The translations under genes were made by a program, and so were the position numbers. Shown here in pieces: positions 36,261-46,200 of a stretch of DNA of 64,000 nucleotides. The number at the start of each line of letters is the position of its first letter. Positions within the stretch are counted from its first letter, which is position 1. Under the pieces are notes generated by a model. It was not told where the DNA came from. It did no database searches and worked only from the letters and a program-made list of their open reading frames with translations. The DNA comes from Bacteroidales bacterium (lineage in GTDB: Bacteria; Bacteroidota; Bacteroidia; Bacteroidales; UBA932): assembly GCA_023227835.1 (NCBI GenBank), contig JALOCI010000010.1:1-64000 (forward strand), read 5' to 3'.

Positions 36261-37583
36261 ATGGAATTTACAACAGATAAACAGACTCTGGATGATTTAA
36301 ACATTTTAGGAAGATATAAGGCGAACTCAATTTTCGGTTTGTTTAATCATACTGTAACCAATGGTGGCAGTAGGTTACTGGAAAAAATGTTTAACACACC
36401 CCTGTGTGAAATAGAGTCAATTAACAGACGTTCTGCCACTTTTGCCTTATTTGAAAAGATCACAGTTACCCTTCCTTTTAATAAAGAGGAATTTGAAATA
36501 GTTGAGAACTATACTCAGAATTTTGGTTACAGCAGCAGATTTGAAGCATTATGTAATGTCGCTAAACTAAGGTGTTTACATTATTTACTCAACGACAAAG
36601 GCTATTCTAAACTACGAGAGGAGGTTGAAAAAACCGTTATGGTATTCTCCAGGGTTAAAGAATTCGTTAATAAAATATCAGAAGAGTCATATAATACAGT
36701 TTTTCATAGAAAGATATCGGAGATATGTAATATATTTAATGATATCTCTTTTGAAACCGTATGGGGGTATGTGCAAAATTATCCCTTATCTTTTTATAGT
36801 GTATTAAAACTGGATTATATTTTCAGAAAACTTATTAAAGATAAGATTAGTAGAATTATAAAAGAGATATATGATTTAGATGTTTACATTACTGTTTCAA
36901 ATGTTTCCCGTGAAAAAGGATTTGTCTATGCTACAGCTGTTGACAGGAGTGATATGTATATAGATATACAAGGGGTTTATCACCCATGCATTCCTCATGC
37001 TGTTGCCAATGATATATATATTGGAAAGCAGAAGCATCTATTATTCCTGACAGGGGCAAATATGGCAGGCAAATCTACTTTTATGAAATCATTTGCCATA
37101 TCTGTATACCTTGGGCACATGGGTTTCCCAATCGCAGCTAAAGGTATGACGTTCTCACTTCACGATGGTATATATACTTCGATAAATGTATCAGATGATT
37201 TGACGATGGGATACAGCCATTTCTACGCAGAGGTATTAAGAGTAAAACATGTTGCACAAGAGATTGCCACTGGAAAACAGCTTGTTGTCATATTTGACGA
37301 GCTGTTTAAAGGGACAAATGTAAAAGATGCTTATGACGGGACAGTTGCTATAGTAGAAGCTCTTTCTCACAGAAACGGCAGCTATATTATATCTACTCAC
37401 ATCATGGAGGCTGGCGAGGTATTGAGAAAGAGCAGCAAAAAAATGTTTTTCAAATATTTACCAACTATTATGAATGGTCATATCCCCACATATCCGTATA
37501 AACTGGAAGATGGGATTACTGACGATCACCACGGAATGATTATTATTAGAAATGAAAAAATACTTGAAACTATAAATAGTTAA
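36261..37583 (+). CDS. MutS-like ATPase lacking the mismatch-recognition domain (second copy)
   Basis: A 440-residue paralog of the preceding gene with the same layout: core/lever domain from the N terminus ('IFGLFNHTVTNGGSRLLEKM'), Walker A GANMAGKST, Walker B 'VVIFDELFKGTN' and H-loop STH. The two proteins match block by block, for example 'FSHFYAEVLRVK' in one and 'YSHFYAEVLRVK' in the other, so they look like an old tandem duplication and may form a heterodimer. I chose the ATG at 36261 because it aligns with the start of the first copy. No domain I or II is present. It is 3 bases before the M16 peptidase gene. Confidence 0.85.
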   Translation: MEFTTDKQTLDDLNILGRYKANSIFGLFNHTVTNGGSRLLEKMFNTPLCEIESINRRSATFALFEKITVTLPFNKEEFEIVENYTQNFGYSSRFEALCNVAKLRCLHYLLNDKGYSKLREEVEKTVMVFSRVKEFVNKISEESYNTVFHRKISEICNIFNDISFETVWGYVQNYPLSFYSVLKLDYIFRKLIKDKISRIIKEIYDLDVYITVSNVSREKGFVYATAVDRSDMYIDIQGVYHPCIPHAVANDIYIGKQKHLLFLTGANMAGKSTFMKSFAISVYLGHMGFPIAAKGMTFSLHDGIYTSINVSDDLTMGYSHFYAEVLRVKHVAQEIATGKQLVVIFDELFKGTNVKDAYDGTVAIVEALSHRNGSYIISTHIMEAGEVLRKSSKKMFFKYLPTIMNGHIPTYPYKLEDGITDDHHGMIIIRNEKILETINS

Positions 37584-37586
37584 TAT

Positions 37587-40433
37587 ATGAAACGGGTACA
37601 AAATAAAAAGTTATTAAAAATAATAGTATTTGTAGTGCTTATAATATTAATTGTTATAGCAATACTGACAGACCATCCTTTTGTCTTCAAACAGCAAAAG
37701 ACACAAATTCCAATTGATTTAAAAGTCAAAATCGGTAAATTAAGCAACGGACTTACTTACTATATACGACATAACGAATTACCTTCTAAACGTGCTGATT
37801 TTTATATTGTACAAAAAGTGGGTTCAATACTTGAAGATGAAAACCAACGCGGATTGGCGCATTTTCTGGAACACATGTGTTTCAACGGAACTAAGAATTT
37901 CCCAGGGAATTCACTTGTTAAAGAGCTGGAAAAAAAAGGCATCAAGTTTGGCGAAAATGTAAATGCCTTTACAGCTATGGATGAGACTATTTACAATTTA
38001 TCTAACATCCCCGTTTTAAATGATGGAATTATAGATTCTGCGTTATTGGTTCTTCATGACTGGTCTGGATTTGTCTCTCTGAATGATAAGGATATTGATG
38101 ATGAACGAGGTGTAATAAGTGAGGAGTGGCGTACCACTAATACAGGCGACAGCCGGGTGCTGGAGAAGACTTATAAAAATGTGTTTCCAGGCTCACGTTA
38201 TGCAGAACGCATGCCTATTGGTCTGATAGATGTTATAAAAACGTTTCCTTATCAGAGAATACGGGATTATTATAAAAAATGGTATCGACCAGATTTGCAG
38301 GCTATCATTGTTGTTGGAGATATTGAGGTAGATGACATTGAAGCAAAAATTAAAAAGTTGTTTGCAGATATTCCTGCTCCTGTGAATCCGGCTAAAAGAG
38401 AAGAATTTATTGTTCCCGATAATAAAGAACCAATTGTGTCTATCGTTAGCGACCCGGAAGCCCAGACATCAGGAATTTCTGTGTTATTTAAAAAGAGTAC
38501 TGTACCGAGTTCTCTGAAGATCTGGACTGATTTTTATTCCGATAGAATTCGTACAAACTTGATTGGGATGATGTTCACACAACGTATGTATGAACTCAGA
38601 CAGAAACCGGACGCTCCATTTTCTTCTGTCAGTGGAGGAATCTCAACATTCTTTAAAGCAAGAACAATGGATTCTTGGTCAATAGGTGTTACCCCAATAG
38701 ATAATAAACAAACAGAGAAAGCACTACGTATCCTGTTATTGGAAAATGAGCGTATGAGAAGGTATGGATTCACAAAGGCAGAATTAGAAAGGGCAAAAGC
38801 CAATATTATACGTAGTGCTGAATCTGTTTACAATGAAAGAGATAACAAGCAGAATTCCGGTTATATACAATCTTATATAGCTAATTTTCTCATCAATGAA
38901 CCCATTCCAGGTATTGGATGGGAATATGACTATATTAAAAATTATTTACCACGTATAACATTAAAGAGTATCAATCAAAAGGCAAAAGAGCTTGTTTCCG
39001 ACACTAATGTCGTTTTTGTTATTACCGGCCCCCAAAAAGAGAATATGCCGCTTCCTGACAAGGAATGTGTTCTTAATATGTGGAATGATATTATCAAATC
39101 TGATATTCAGCCTAATTTGGAGAAGTGGAAAGAAAAACAAATTATTAACGAGAAACCAGCCGGTGGAAAAATAGTAAAGACTGACCAAAAATCGTTTGGA
39201 TATAAACAGTGGACACTTTCAAACGGTGTAAAAGTTCTGTTTAAAAATACTGATTACAAAAAAGATCAAGTAATTATTACAGCATATAGTCCTGGAGGGT
39301 TTTCTCTAATTAGTGATATTGATCTTCCGTCTGCATTGGCAATAAATGATCTCGTACCACTTGGCGGGATTGGTGAACTAAGTCAAGTAGACCTTACAAG
39401 GGCACTTACCGGAAAAGTAGTGCAAATTTCACCCTTTGTAAATTCACTTAGTGAAGGAATAAATGGAATGGCTTCTCCTGATGATTTTGAAACATTTTTA
39501 CAACTTACCTACTTATTTTTCACTAAGCCAAGAATGGATAGTGAACTCTTTAATAACTGGAAAAATAAAGTTGCAGTTGATCTCGAAAAAAAGAAATTGG
39601 ATCCGATGAATGATTTGCAGGATACACTAAACAGGATTATCACTATGAATAACCCCAGAGGTATGATATTTAATAGTGATATGCTTGACAAAGTTGATTA
39701 TAGAAAGGCAATAAAACTATATAAAGAACGTTTTGCTGATGCGGAAGACTTTACCTTTTTTATAACAGGCAATATTAAAGAAAATAATGTTAAAAAATTG
39801 GTGGCAAGGTACCTGGGAGGGTTACCTACTACCGGATATCACGAAACAATTAAAGATTGTGGTGTTTATCCTCCAAAAGGTGTTATTAAAAACCATTTTA
39901 AGAAAAAAATGTTGACACCAAAATCAACTGTTTATATAGTATACACAGGGAAAGTTCAAGCCACACTGCAAAATATGATATTGATGGATTATATTAAGAA
40001 CATTCTTAACATACTTTATACTGAGAGTATCAGAGAGAAAGAAGGTGGCACATATGGTGTCTCTGTAAGAGGTGCTATCAATAAAATTCCTGATGAACGT
40101 TTTAATTTGCAGATACAGTTTGATACAGATCCCGCCAAGAAAAGCAAATTGATAGAAATAGTCTATAATGAAATCAACAATTTATTATCCAAATCTCCCA
40201 GTATTGAAAATGTAAATAAAGTCAAGGAATTTTTACTTAAGAAACATCAGGAACAATTAATTAATAATGGATATTGGTCACACATGATTTTAGCTCTGGA
40301 ATCTAATGGACTTGATTTTCATACTAATTATGACAAAATTGTATCAGATGTGACACCGACGATGATTCAAGATTTTGCAAAAAAGCTATTTACACAAGGG
40401 AATACAATTGAAGTATGTATGGATCCGGAATAA
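37587..40433 (+). CDS. M16-family (insulinase/pitrilysin-type) zinc peptidase
   Basis: The 948-residue protein starts with a basic stretch and one hydrophobic segment (about residues 11-28), a signal anchor that puts the enzyme in the periplasm. The inverted zinc motif HFLEH is at 92-96, with the third ligand expected in 'ERGVISEEW'. A second M16 half begins near residue 530 ('WTLSNGVKVLFKN') without the zinc motif, giving the usual clam-shell pair in one chain. Such enzymes cut short peptides enclosed in the chamber. It is the last gene of the locus and suggests that a peptide is imported, matured or destroyed here. Confidence 0.9.
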   Translation: MKRVQNKKLLKIIVFVVLIILIVIAILTDHPFVFKQQKTQIPIDLKVKIGKLSNGLTYYIRHNELPSKRADFYIVQKVGSILEDENQRGLAHFLEHMCFNGTKNFPGNSLVKELEKKGIKFGENVNAFTAMDETIYNLSNIPVLNDGIIDSALLVLHDWSGFVSLNDKDIDDERGVISEEWRTTNTGDSRVLEKTYKNVFPGSRYAERMPIGLIDVIKTFPYQRIRDYYKKWYRPDLQAIIVVGDIEVDDIEAKIKKLFADIPAPVNPAKREEFIVPDNKEPIVSIVSDPEAQTSGISVLFKKSTVPSSLKIWTDFYSDRIRTNLIGMMFTQRMYELRQKPDAPFSSVSGGISTFFKARTMDSWSIGVTPIDNKQTEKALRILLLENERMRRYGFTKAELERAKANIIRSAESVYNERDNKQNSGYIQSYIANFLINEPIPGIGWEYDYIKNYLPRITLKSINQKAKELVSDTNVVFVITGPQKENMPLPDKECVLNMWNDIIKSDIQPNLEKWKEKQIINEKPAGGKIVKTDQKSFGYKQWTLSNGVKVLFKNTDYKKDQVIITAYSPGGFSLISDIDLPSALAINDLVPLGGIGELSQVDLTRALTGKVVQISPFVNSLSEGINGMASPDDFETFLQLTYLFFTKPRMDSELFNNWKNKVAVDLEKKKLDPMNDLQDTLNRIITMNNPRGMIFNSDMLDKVDYRKAIKLYKERFADAEDFTFFITGNIKENNVKKLVARYLGGLPTTGYHETIKDCGVYPPKGVIKNHFKKKMLTPKSTVYIVYTGKVQATLQNMILMDYIKNILNILYTESIREKEGGTYGVSVRGAINKIPDERFNLQIQFDTDPAKKSKLIEIVYNEINNLLSKSPSIENVNKVKEFLLKKHQEQLINNGYWSHMILALESNGLDFHTNYDKIVSDVTPTMIQDFAKKLFTQGNTIEVCMDPE

Positions 40434-40905
40434 CCAATATCAGTAACTCTTCCGGTATAATATTCGAAGTGTAAATGTATAAGTAATATTAAATAGTGAA
40501 AACAAAGTTAAAGACTAAAAATTGTATATTTACCGCCAGTGTTCACCAAGATTTTTGAGCACAGTTAAATTTAATAATTAATCAATCATGATTCAAAAGA
40601 ATCATTTCGTTCATTGAAATTATTGAAGTTAGATATATTAAGGGACTATTTCATAGATACTGTGTCTGCTAACGAGAAACTCGGATTTTTGAGTAATTAT
40701 TAGATGAAATAATTATATCTCATACGAAGCATAACTATTGCAAATGGTTAAGATACGGTGTTTCAGTTAAGTAAAATAATTAGCCATATGAAAAAAACGA
40801 AAATATAAGATGTACCTTGATTCGTTTAACTTAATTATCTAATTTCAATATTTCAAAGGTTTTATTTAGATTAAAAAAAGTGGATAAAAAACATTAAAAA
40901 CAGGT
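40434..40905. other. 472-bp intergenic region with no gene seen
   Basis: This AT-rich gap ends the 24-40 kb locus. It contains one small perfect hairpin (ATGATTC-AAAA-GAATCAT, 40588-40605) followed by TTTCGTTC, which could be a weak terminator. I found no open frame with family resemblance, no TAnnTTTG box close to the next gene and no tRNA. It could hold worn-down remains of a gene or a small RNA, but nothing supports either. Confidence 0.5.
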
Positions 40906-41739
40906 ATGAAAGTAGGGATAATCGGTTTTGGCAGCATGGGCAGTATGCTGATGCACAAATTCTTAGAAGCAGGAACAGTTTTAGAGGAAGATCTTTTTAT
41001 TTCAAATCGCACCCAAGAGAAGTTGGTCGAAATATTTCAAAAATACCCCAAGGTCAATATTTGTAACAATAATGCGGATGTTGTCTCTTCTTCAGATATA
41101 ATCTTCTATTGTGTAAAACCGTCAGACATGCGGGAGGTGGCTGAATCCACAAAGAAATTTGTAAGAAAAGGGCAACATATATGTGCCGTTAATGCTTGTA
41201 TTAGATTTAACCAGCTCAACTCTCTTTTCCCGGACCTCTCTTGCTCAATAGTTATTCCAAGTGTTACCGGCGAGGTGAATAAATCAGTAACATTGGCAGC
41301 CTTCAATCAACAATCTACGGAGAAGGAGATAGCATGTATAAAAACACTCATGGACTCATTCAGTTCTGTTACAATTATTCCGGAGAATGAGCTGGGAATC
41401 TGCACAGATCTGACCAGTTGTATGCCAGGATTCATTGCGTCCATTTTCAGCATCATTGTTGAAGAGGCATTGTCTCGTTCAAATTTAAGCAAAGAGGAGA
41501 TTCACAACATGATTATAACCACTATTCTGGGAACGTCCAAACTTTGTGTTGACCAAAAGATGCCTTTTGACCAAATAGTAGAAAGGGTAGCTACCAAAGG
41601 AGGAATCACAGAAGAGGGCACAAAAGTCATCCGGTCCGACTTTCCTCAGATAGTAAAAACGCTATTCCAGCACACCAAGGAGAGAAGAGAAAGAACAATG
41701 TTGAACTGGGCAGGTTATTTTAGTAAAAAAAATGAATAA
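40906..41739 (+). CDS. ProC-family pyrroline-5-carboxylate reductase-like protein
   Basis: The 277-residue protein has an N-terminal NADP-binding Rossmann motif 'IGFGSMGSML' and the ProC C-terminal helical dimer domain ('RVATKGGITEEGTKV', close to the 'TSPGGTT' region of ProC). It should use NAD(P)H on pyrroline-5-carboxylate or a related substrate. The changes around the substrate loop, such as 'IPSVTGEVN' for 'MPNTPA', make the ComER-like branch of the family more likely than the housekeeping enzyme. Real function uncertain. Confidence 0.75.
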   Translation: MKVGIIGFGSMGSMLMHKFLEAGTVLEEDLFISNRTQEKLVEIFQKYPKVNICNNNADVVSSSDIIFYCVKPSDMREVAESTKKFVRKGQHICAVNACIRFNQLNSLFPDLSCSIVIPSVTGEVNKSVTLAAFNQQSTEKEIACIKTLMDSFSSVTIIPENELGICTDLTSCMPGFIASIFSIIVEEALSRSNLSKEEIHNMIITTILGTSKLCVDQKMPFDQIVERVATKGGITEEGTKVIRSDFPQIVKTLFQHTKERRERTMLNWAGYFSKKNE

Positions 41740-41756
41740 TGTCCTTAAGGTTGGTA

Positions 41757-41764
41757 TATCTTTG
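41757..41764 (+). promoter_or_regulatory. -7 box upstream of the small secreted protein
   Basis: TATCTTTG is a full match to TAnnTTTG, 28 bases before the start codon at 41793 and just after the ProC-like gene. It supports the start at 41793 rather than an upstream in-frame ATG at 41739 that would precede the promoter. Confidence 0.5.
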
Positions 41765-41792
41765 CCGATCGAAATTTAATTATTCAATAACC

Positions 41793-42293
41793 ATGAAACA
41801 ATTATTCATCACACTGTTACTGGTCGTTATCGCTATACCTGCAACATCACAGATATGCAAGAGAGGGCTCTCCTTAAACAAAGATGTGGTCACTCTGACA
41901 ATTGACAGAAACACCACGGCTGAAACCATCGGACTTTATCAAAAAGAGTTAAAGAGATTTAATATTGAAATAAAACTATTTGAACCAAAGTTCACCTCTG
42001 ATGGCAAACTTTCATCTGCGACACTGTTTGTTGATTGCAATGACGGTTTTTCCGGCTCTCAGACAGGCACTTTTCAAACTTCAAAGGATTTCATTGGATT
42101 TTACAGGATATACACTAAAGGAACTAAATACTCCTTCGGGATGATAAAACCTTGCCCTCCTGAAAAACCAGTTTCCGCCTCCATGATGAAACAGGTTGAA
42201 AAGATGCAGGAACCTACTGTAGGCGGCGGAACTCCGATTGTTGACAATGATGAAGTAAAAAATGACACAACAGGAGCCGGCGGATCTAAATAA
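41793..42293 (+). CDS. Small secreted protein of unknown function
   Basis: The 166-residue protein has a signal peptide (residues 1-18, ending PATS). Residues about 28-80 ('LTIDRNTTAETIGLYQKELK' and a following 'GKLSSATLFV') resemble a short alpha/beta repeat found in the periplasmic parts of Bacteroidota BlaR1/M56-type proteins; this is an impression, not an alignment. The C-terminal 35 residues are polar and Gly-rich, probably disordered. No lipobox. Function unknown. Confidence 0.6.
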   Translation: MKQLFITLLLVVIAIPATSQICKRGLSLNKDVVTLTIDRNTTAETIGLYQKELKRFNIEIKLFEPKFTSDGKLSSATLFVDCNDGFSGSQTGTFQTSKDFIGFYRIYTKGTKYSFGMIKPCPPEKPVSASMMKQVEKMQEPTVGGGTPIVDNDEVKNDTTGAGGSK

Positions 42294-42350
42294 GTGACAG
42301 GCAATCGCTATTAGGTAACAGATTGATATTCTATAGTGATAATATAGCAA

Positions 42351-42358
42351 TATATTTG
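42351..42358 (+). promoter_or_regulatory. Candidate -7 box of the membrane protein gene
   Basis: TATATTTG occurs here and again at 42359-42366, directly before the start codon at 42374. The first copy gives a short leader; the second would place the start almost at the ATG. Confidence 0.3.
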
Positions 42359-42373
42359 TATATTTGATTTATT

Positions 42374-43108
42374 ATGGAAAGTCAAAATCTGTCACATCGA
42401 TGGTCTTCAGTATATAAGACCGGAGGAATAGCCGCATATATTTGTGCAATAATTATTATAGCCGAAATTGTCATTAACATGACAATAACCCTAAACGGAA
42501 CGGCTCCTGTCACCCAGAGTGCCACCGGAGCATTCGGAGAACTCAAAACAGACATTTTACTGGGATTGTATAATCTGGGATTATTAGACTTAATACTACA
42601 GATTATGCTAATCCCGGTTTTTTTTGCTTTGTATTCTGTTCACAGACATTCAAAAGTGGGTGGAGACTCATTTTTGGCTCTCGTGTTTTTCATTATAGGC
42701 ACTTCGGTATTTATTTCACAAAACCCGGCATTACCTTTTTTAGAATTAAACGCCAAGTATGCCGGTGTAATCAATGAGCCAGGCAGATTGTCATACATTG
42801 CGGCAGGTGAGGCATTACTTGCAAAAGGAGGAACCGGAGCCGCCGGTGTATTTACTTCATATTTCCTGATATGTTCCGCAGGGGTGCTTATCTCAATAAC
42901 TATGTTCAAAGGAAAGGTTTTCAACAAATCTGTATCTGTGCTTGGAATCATTGGTAATATTTTGCTAATATGCTATTTTGTCGGCATATCATTCTTTTCA
43001 CATTTTTCTTTGATTATTTTTTCGATTGCAGCGCCGGCAATTTTTTTTATACTTATTTGGATTTTAGTGTCGGGTTTGAAATTAATAAAACTAACCATAC
43101 ATAATTAA
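42374..43108 (+). CDS. Six-to-seven-span membrane protein, DUF4386-like
   Basis: The 244-residue protein has about seven hydrophobic segments and no catalytic motif. The pattern 'VYKTGGIAAYICAII' followed by a second segment and 'DLILQIMLIPVFFALYSVH' resembles DUF4386 membrane proteins. Function is unknown. It stands alone between the small secreted protein and the sialic-acid locus. Confidence 0.5.
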   Translation: MESQNLSHRWSSVYKTGGIAAYICAIIIIAEIVINMTITLNGTAPVTQSATGAFGELKTDILLGLYNLGLLDLILQIMLIPVFFALYSVHRHSKVGGDSFLALVFFIIGTSVFISQNPALPFLELNAKYAGVINEPGRLSYIAAGEALLAKGGTGAAGVFTSYFLICSAGVLISITMFKGKVFNKSVSVLGIIGNILLICYFVGISFFSHFSLIIFSIAAPAIFFILIWILVSGLKLIKLTIHN

Positions 43109-43138
43109 CCCCTATCTGTTTCTTTTTTTATAAATAAA

Positions 43139-43177
43139 TTTTGCAATAGAAATATTTTATTTAGATTTGTCTGACAA
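43139..43177 (+). promoter_or_regulatory. Promoter and putative FadR-family operator of the sialic-acid SusC
   Basis: TTTTG (43139-43143), an 18-base spacer and TAGATTTG (43162-43169) form a good Bacteroidota promoter. The perfect inverted repeat TTGTC-T-GACAA (43167-43177) overlaps the last three bases of the -7 box and covers the likely start of transcription. The same site, one base changed, lies at the same offset in the promoter of the FadR-family regulator (52017-52032). Binding would block polymerase. Confidence 0.65.
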
Positions 43178-43215
43178 TTAATATTAATAATACGATTAAT
43201 CTAATCTAAATTTAT

Positions 43216-46200
43216 ATGAATATTACAAAACACCTGAAATACATTGTTTTCACAATAACTATTCAGGTTTGTGCACTCCAGTTAATGGGACAGTCAATTT
43301 CTGTCTCAGGAATTGTCCTGGATGATAAAGAGAAAACTCCGGTAATAGGAGCAGCAATCTCGGTTAAAGGTGAGAAAGGCGGCGTTACGACCGATATTAA
43401 CGGGCAATTCAGAATTCAGACAACAGCCGCATCGATTCTTGTTTGCCAAAGCCTTGGCTATGAAACCGCAGAAATTAAAGTCAATGGAAGAAAGGAGATA
43501 CAAATTACTCTTTCTGAAAAGGCTCAGCATCTTGATGAGGTTGTTGTAACCGCCCTTGGGATGAAGAGAGAAGAGAAAGCTCTTGGATATGCGATTTCTA
43601 AAGTCAGTAATGAAGAGATCTCAAACGCCATTAGTGGAAACTGGCTCAATGGTATGGCAGGTAAGGTAGCCGGTTTAAATTTCGACCAGGCTTCAACCGG
43701 GCCTGGCGGTTCTATAAGAGTTACACTTCGCGGGGAGTCTTCAATTAATCTTAATAACAACAGTGCTCTTTTTGTTGTAGACGGAATCCCGATATTCAGC
43801 GGAATGACTGCAATCGGGGGAAATGCATATAACAACGGTGATGCTCCGATTGATTATGGGAATGGAGCATCCGATATCAACCCGGAAGATGTTGAGAGTG
43901 TTACTGTACTAAAGGGCCCGTCTGCAACTGCACTATACGGATCAAGGGCTGCTAATGGAGCCATAATTATAACCACAAAAACCGGTATGAAGGTTAAAGG
44001 ATTAGGAATTTCTTTTAACTCGGGCATATCCTTTGAAAAAGCCGGCTTCTGGCCTGATTTCCAAACTACTTATGGCCCCGGCAACAATAATCAGGAGGTT
44101 TATTCTTTTTATAATGTCACAGCTGATGAGTCCACAAGCGGCGAATCAGCAAAGAGATATTACAGTCGCTTTACATGGGGCCCTAAATATAACGGCCAAA
44201 TGTTTTACCAGTATGCATCTAAAAATTTTGAAACAGGGATGTATACAAAATTACCATTTGTATCCCGCGATTGGTATAAAGGGTTCTTTGAGACAGGAGT
44301 AACAAAGACCAACTCTGTTACTATATCCGGAAATAACGGTAAAGGAAGTTCAATAAGGGCTTCCTTTACGAATATGGACAATGACTGGATTGTCCCAAAT
44401 ACCGGTTACAATCGGAAGTCCTTCTCTGTAGCTTTTAATCAGGAAATAAACAAGTATATAGAACTCTCTACTAAAGTAAATTATTATAGTAAAGAAAGCG
44501 ACAACCTGCCAATGACAGGTTACAGCACGTCATCTCCCACATATACACTTATGTGGAGCAGGAACAATGTAGACATAGATTGGTATTACGATGAATGGAA
44601 GGATAACAGGCACGGACAGTCAATGAGTCTTAACGCGCTTTCCGACAACCCATACATGCAGGCTTACGAACAATTAAACTCTTTGGACAGAAACAGAGTT
44701 TTCGGAAATTTCAATATTACAGCAAAGATAACTAAGGACCTTTCACTTATTATACGTTCCGGAATCGATCTAAACAAGGAATTCAGGACACAACAAAAGC
44801 CTAAAGGTTCACTTCTTGCGCAAGAGGGATTTTACAGAGAACAGACAGTATATGATTATGAGAATAACACGGATTTTCTTTTTAATTACAATAAAAAAAT
44901 CAAGAATTTTTCAGTAGAGGCATCTTTCGGAGGTAACAATATGTTGAGGAAATCAAATTCTTCAACTATAACTGCGGAACAATTGCAAGCCGACAATGTA
45001 TATAATCTTCAGAATGCAAAATTCGGACATATTGCCAGATCATACAGATCCACAAAAGCTATAAACAGTCTATACGGACGTTTCCAGGTAGGATACAGGA
45101 ATTATCTCTTCCTGGACATTACAGGCAGGAATGACTGGTCCAGCACACTCGCTCCGGAAAATTGCTCCTATTTTTACCCATCTATAAGTGCAAGTGCTTC
45201 ATTGGCTGAAATTTTAAAATTTGAAAATAGTATCCCATGGTTCAACTTTCTCAAGGTAAGGGCTTCCTGGGCCAATGTGGGCAATGACACAAAAGCATAC
45301 CAACTTCTGAACTATTATGGTATAACTGACTTTACAAGTGGATCTGTGTATCCGACAACATGGGCGACATACAATCTCAAGCCGGAGAATACTTCTAGCT
45401 ATGAGGTTGGATTCGATGCAAGAGTGTTAAAGAACAGGATAAAGATTGATTTTGCTTTTTATAATTCCAACACAACAGATCAGATTATTGAGGCTCCTGT
45501 TGATTATAGCACGGGAGTGAGCGCAAAATATATAAATGCAGGTAAGATAAATAACAAAGGAATTGAGATAGGTGCAGAGTTGATTCCGTTTAAGAGTAAA
45601 AGGGGTCTTAACTGGGAAATCGGTCTCACTTGGTCAAAAAACTGGAATAAAGTTGTAGAACTGGCTCCCGGAGTTGACACATGGCTTATTTCATCAGGTC
45701 CGCGAGGAGAGGTCAGGGCTACTGTTGGCGGTACGCTTGGCGATTTCTATGGTAACGGATATGAGTTGGCCCCTAAGGGATCCTATATTCTTGACAATAA
45801 CGGGAACAAGGTTGACGTATCAGGTCAGACAGTTATCGATTCTCATGGCTATCCGATTCTTTCTACAGAGTATTACAAGATGGGAAATACACAACCTGAC
45901 TGGAGAGCCGGCATGACTCACTCAATATCTTTCAGAAATTTCAAGCTGAACATGTCCTTTTCCGCACAATGGGGAGGCCTGGCATACTCCTTGACCCATG
46001 CACAGTTAGCTTCTCAGGGAAAACTTAAAAACACAATTTACGGAAGATATGATGGTCTTATACACGAAGGGGTCGTACTATCAGGCATAGACTCTGAGGG
46101 CAACAGTGTCTATACCAGAAACAACACGGTAACAGAGTCTATTATAAGATATTACAACGAAAGGGTATACTCAATGAATAATGCATTGAACAATACTTTT

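Noticed and set aside
34906..37583. Reading the two MutS-like genes as DNA mismatch-repair MutS
   Set aside because: They lack the mismatch-binding and connector domains, are half the length, and sit in a transport/peptidase operon.
40588..40605. Hairpin ATGATTC-AAAA-GAATCAT as a confident terminator
   Set aside because: The stem is AT-rich and only seven pairs, lies about 155 bases after the peptidase stop, and lacks a clear T run.
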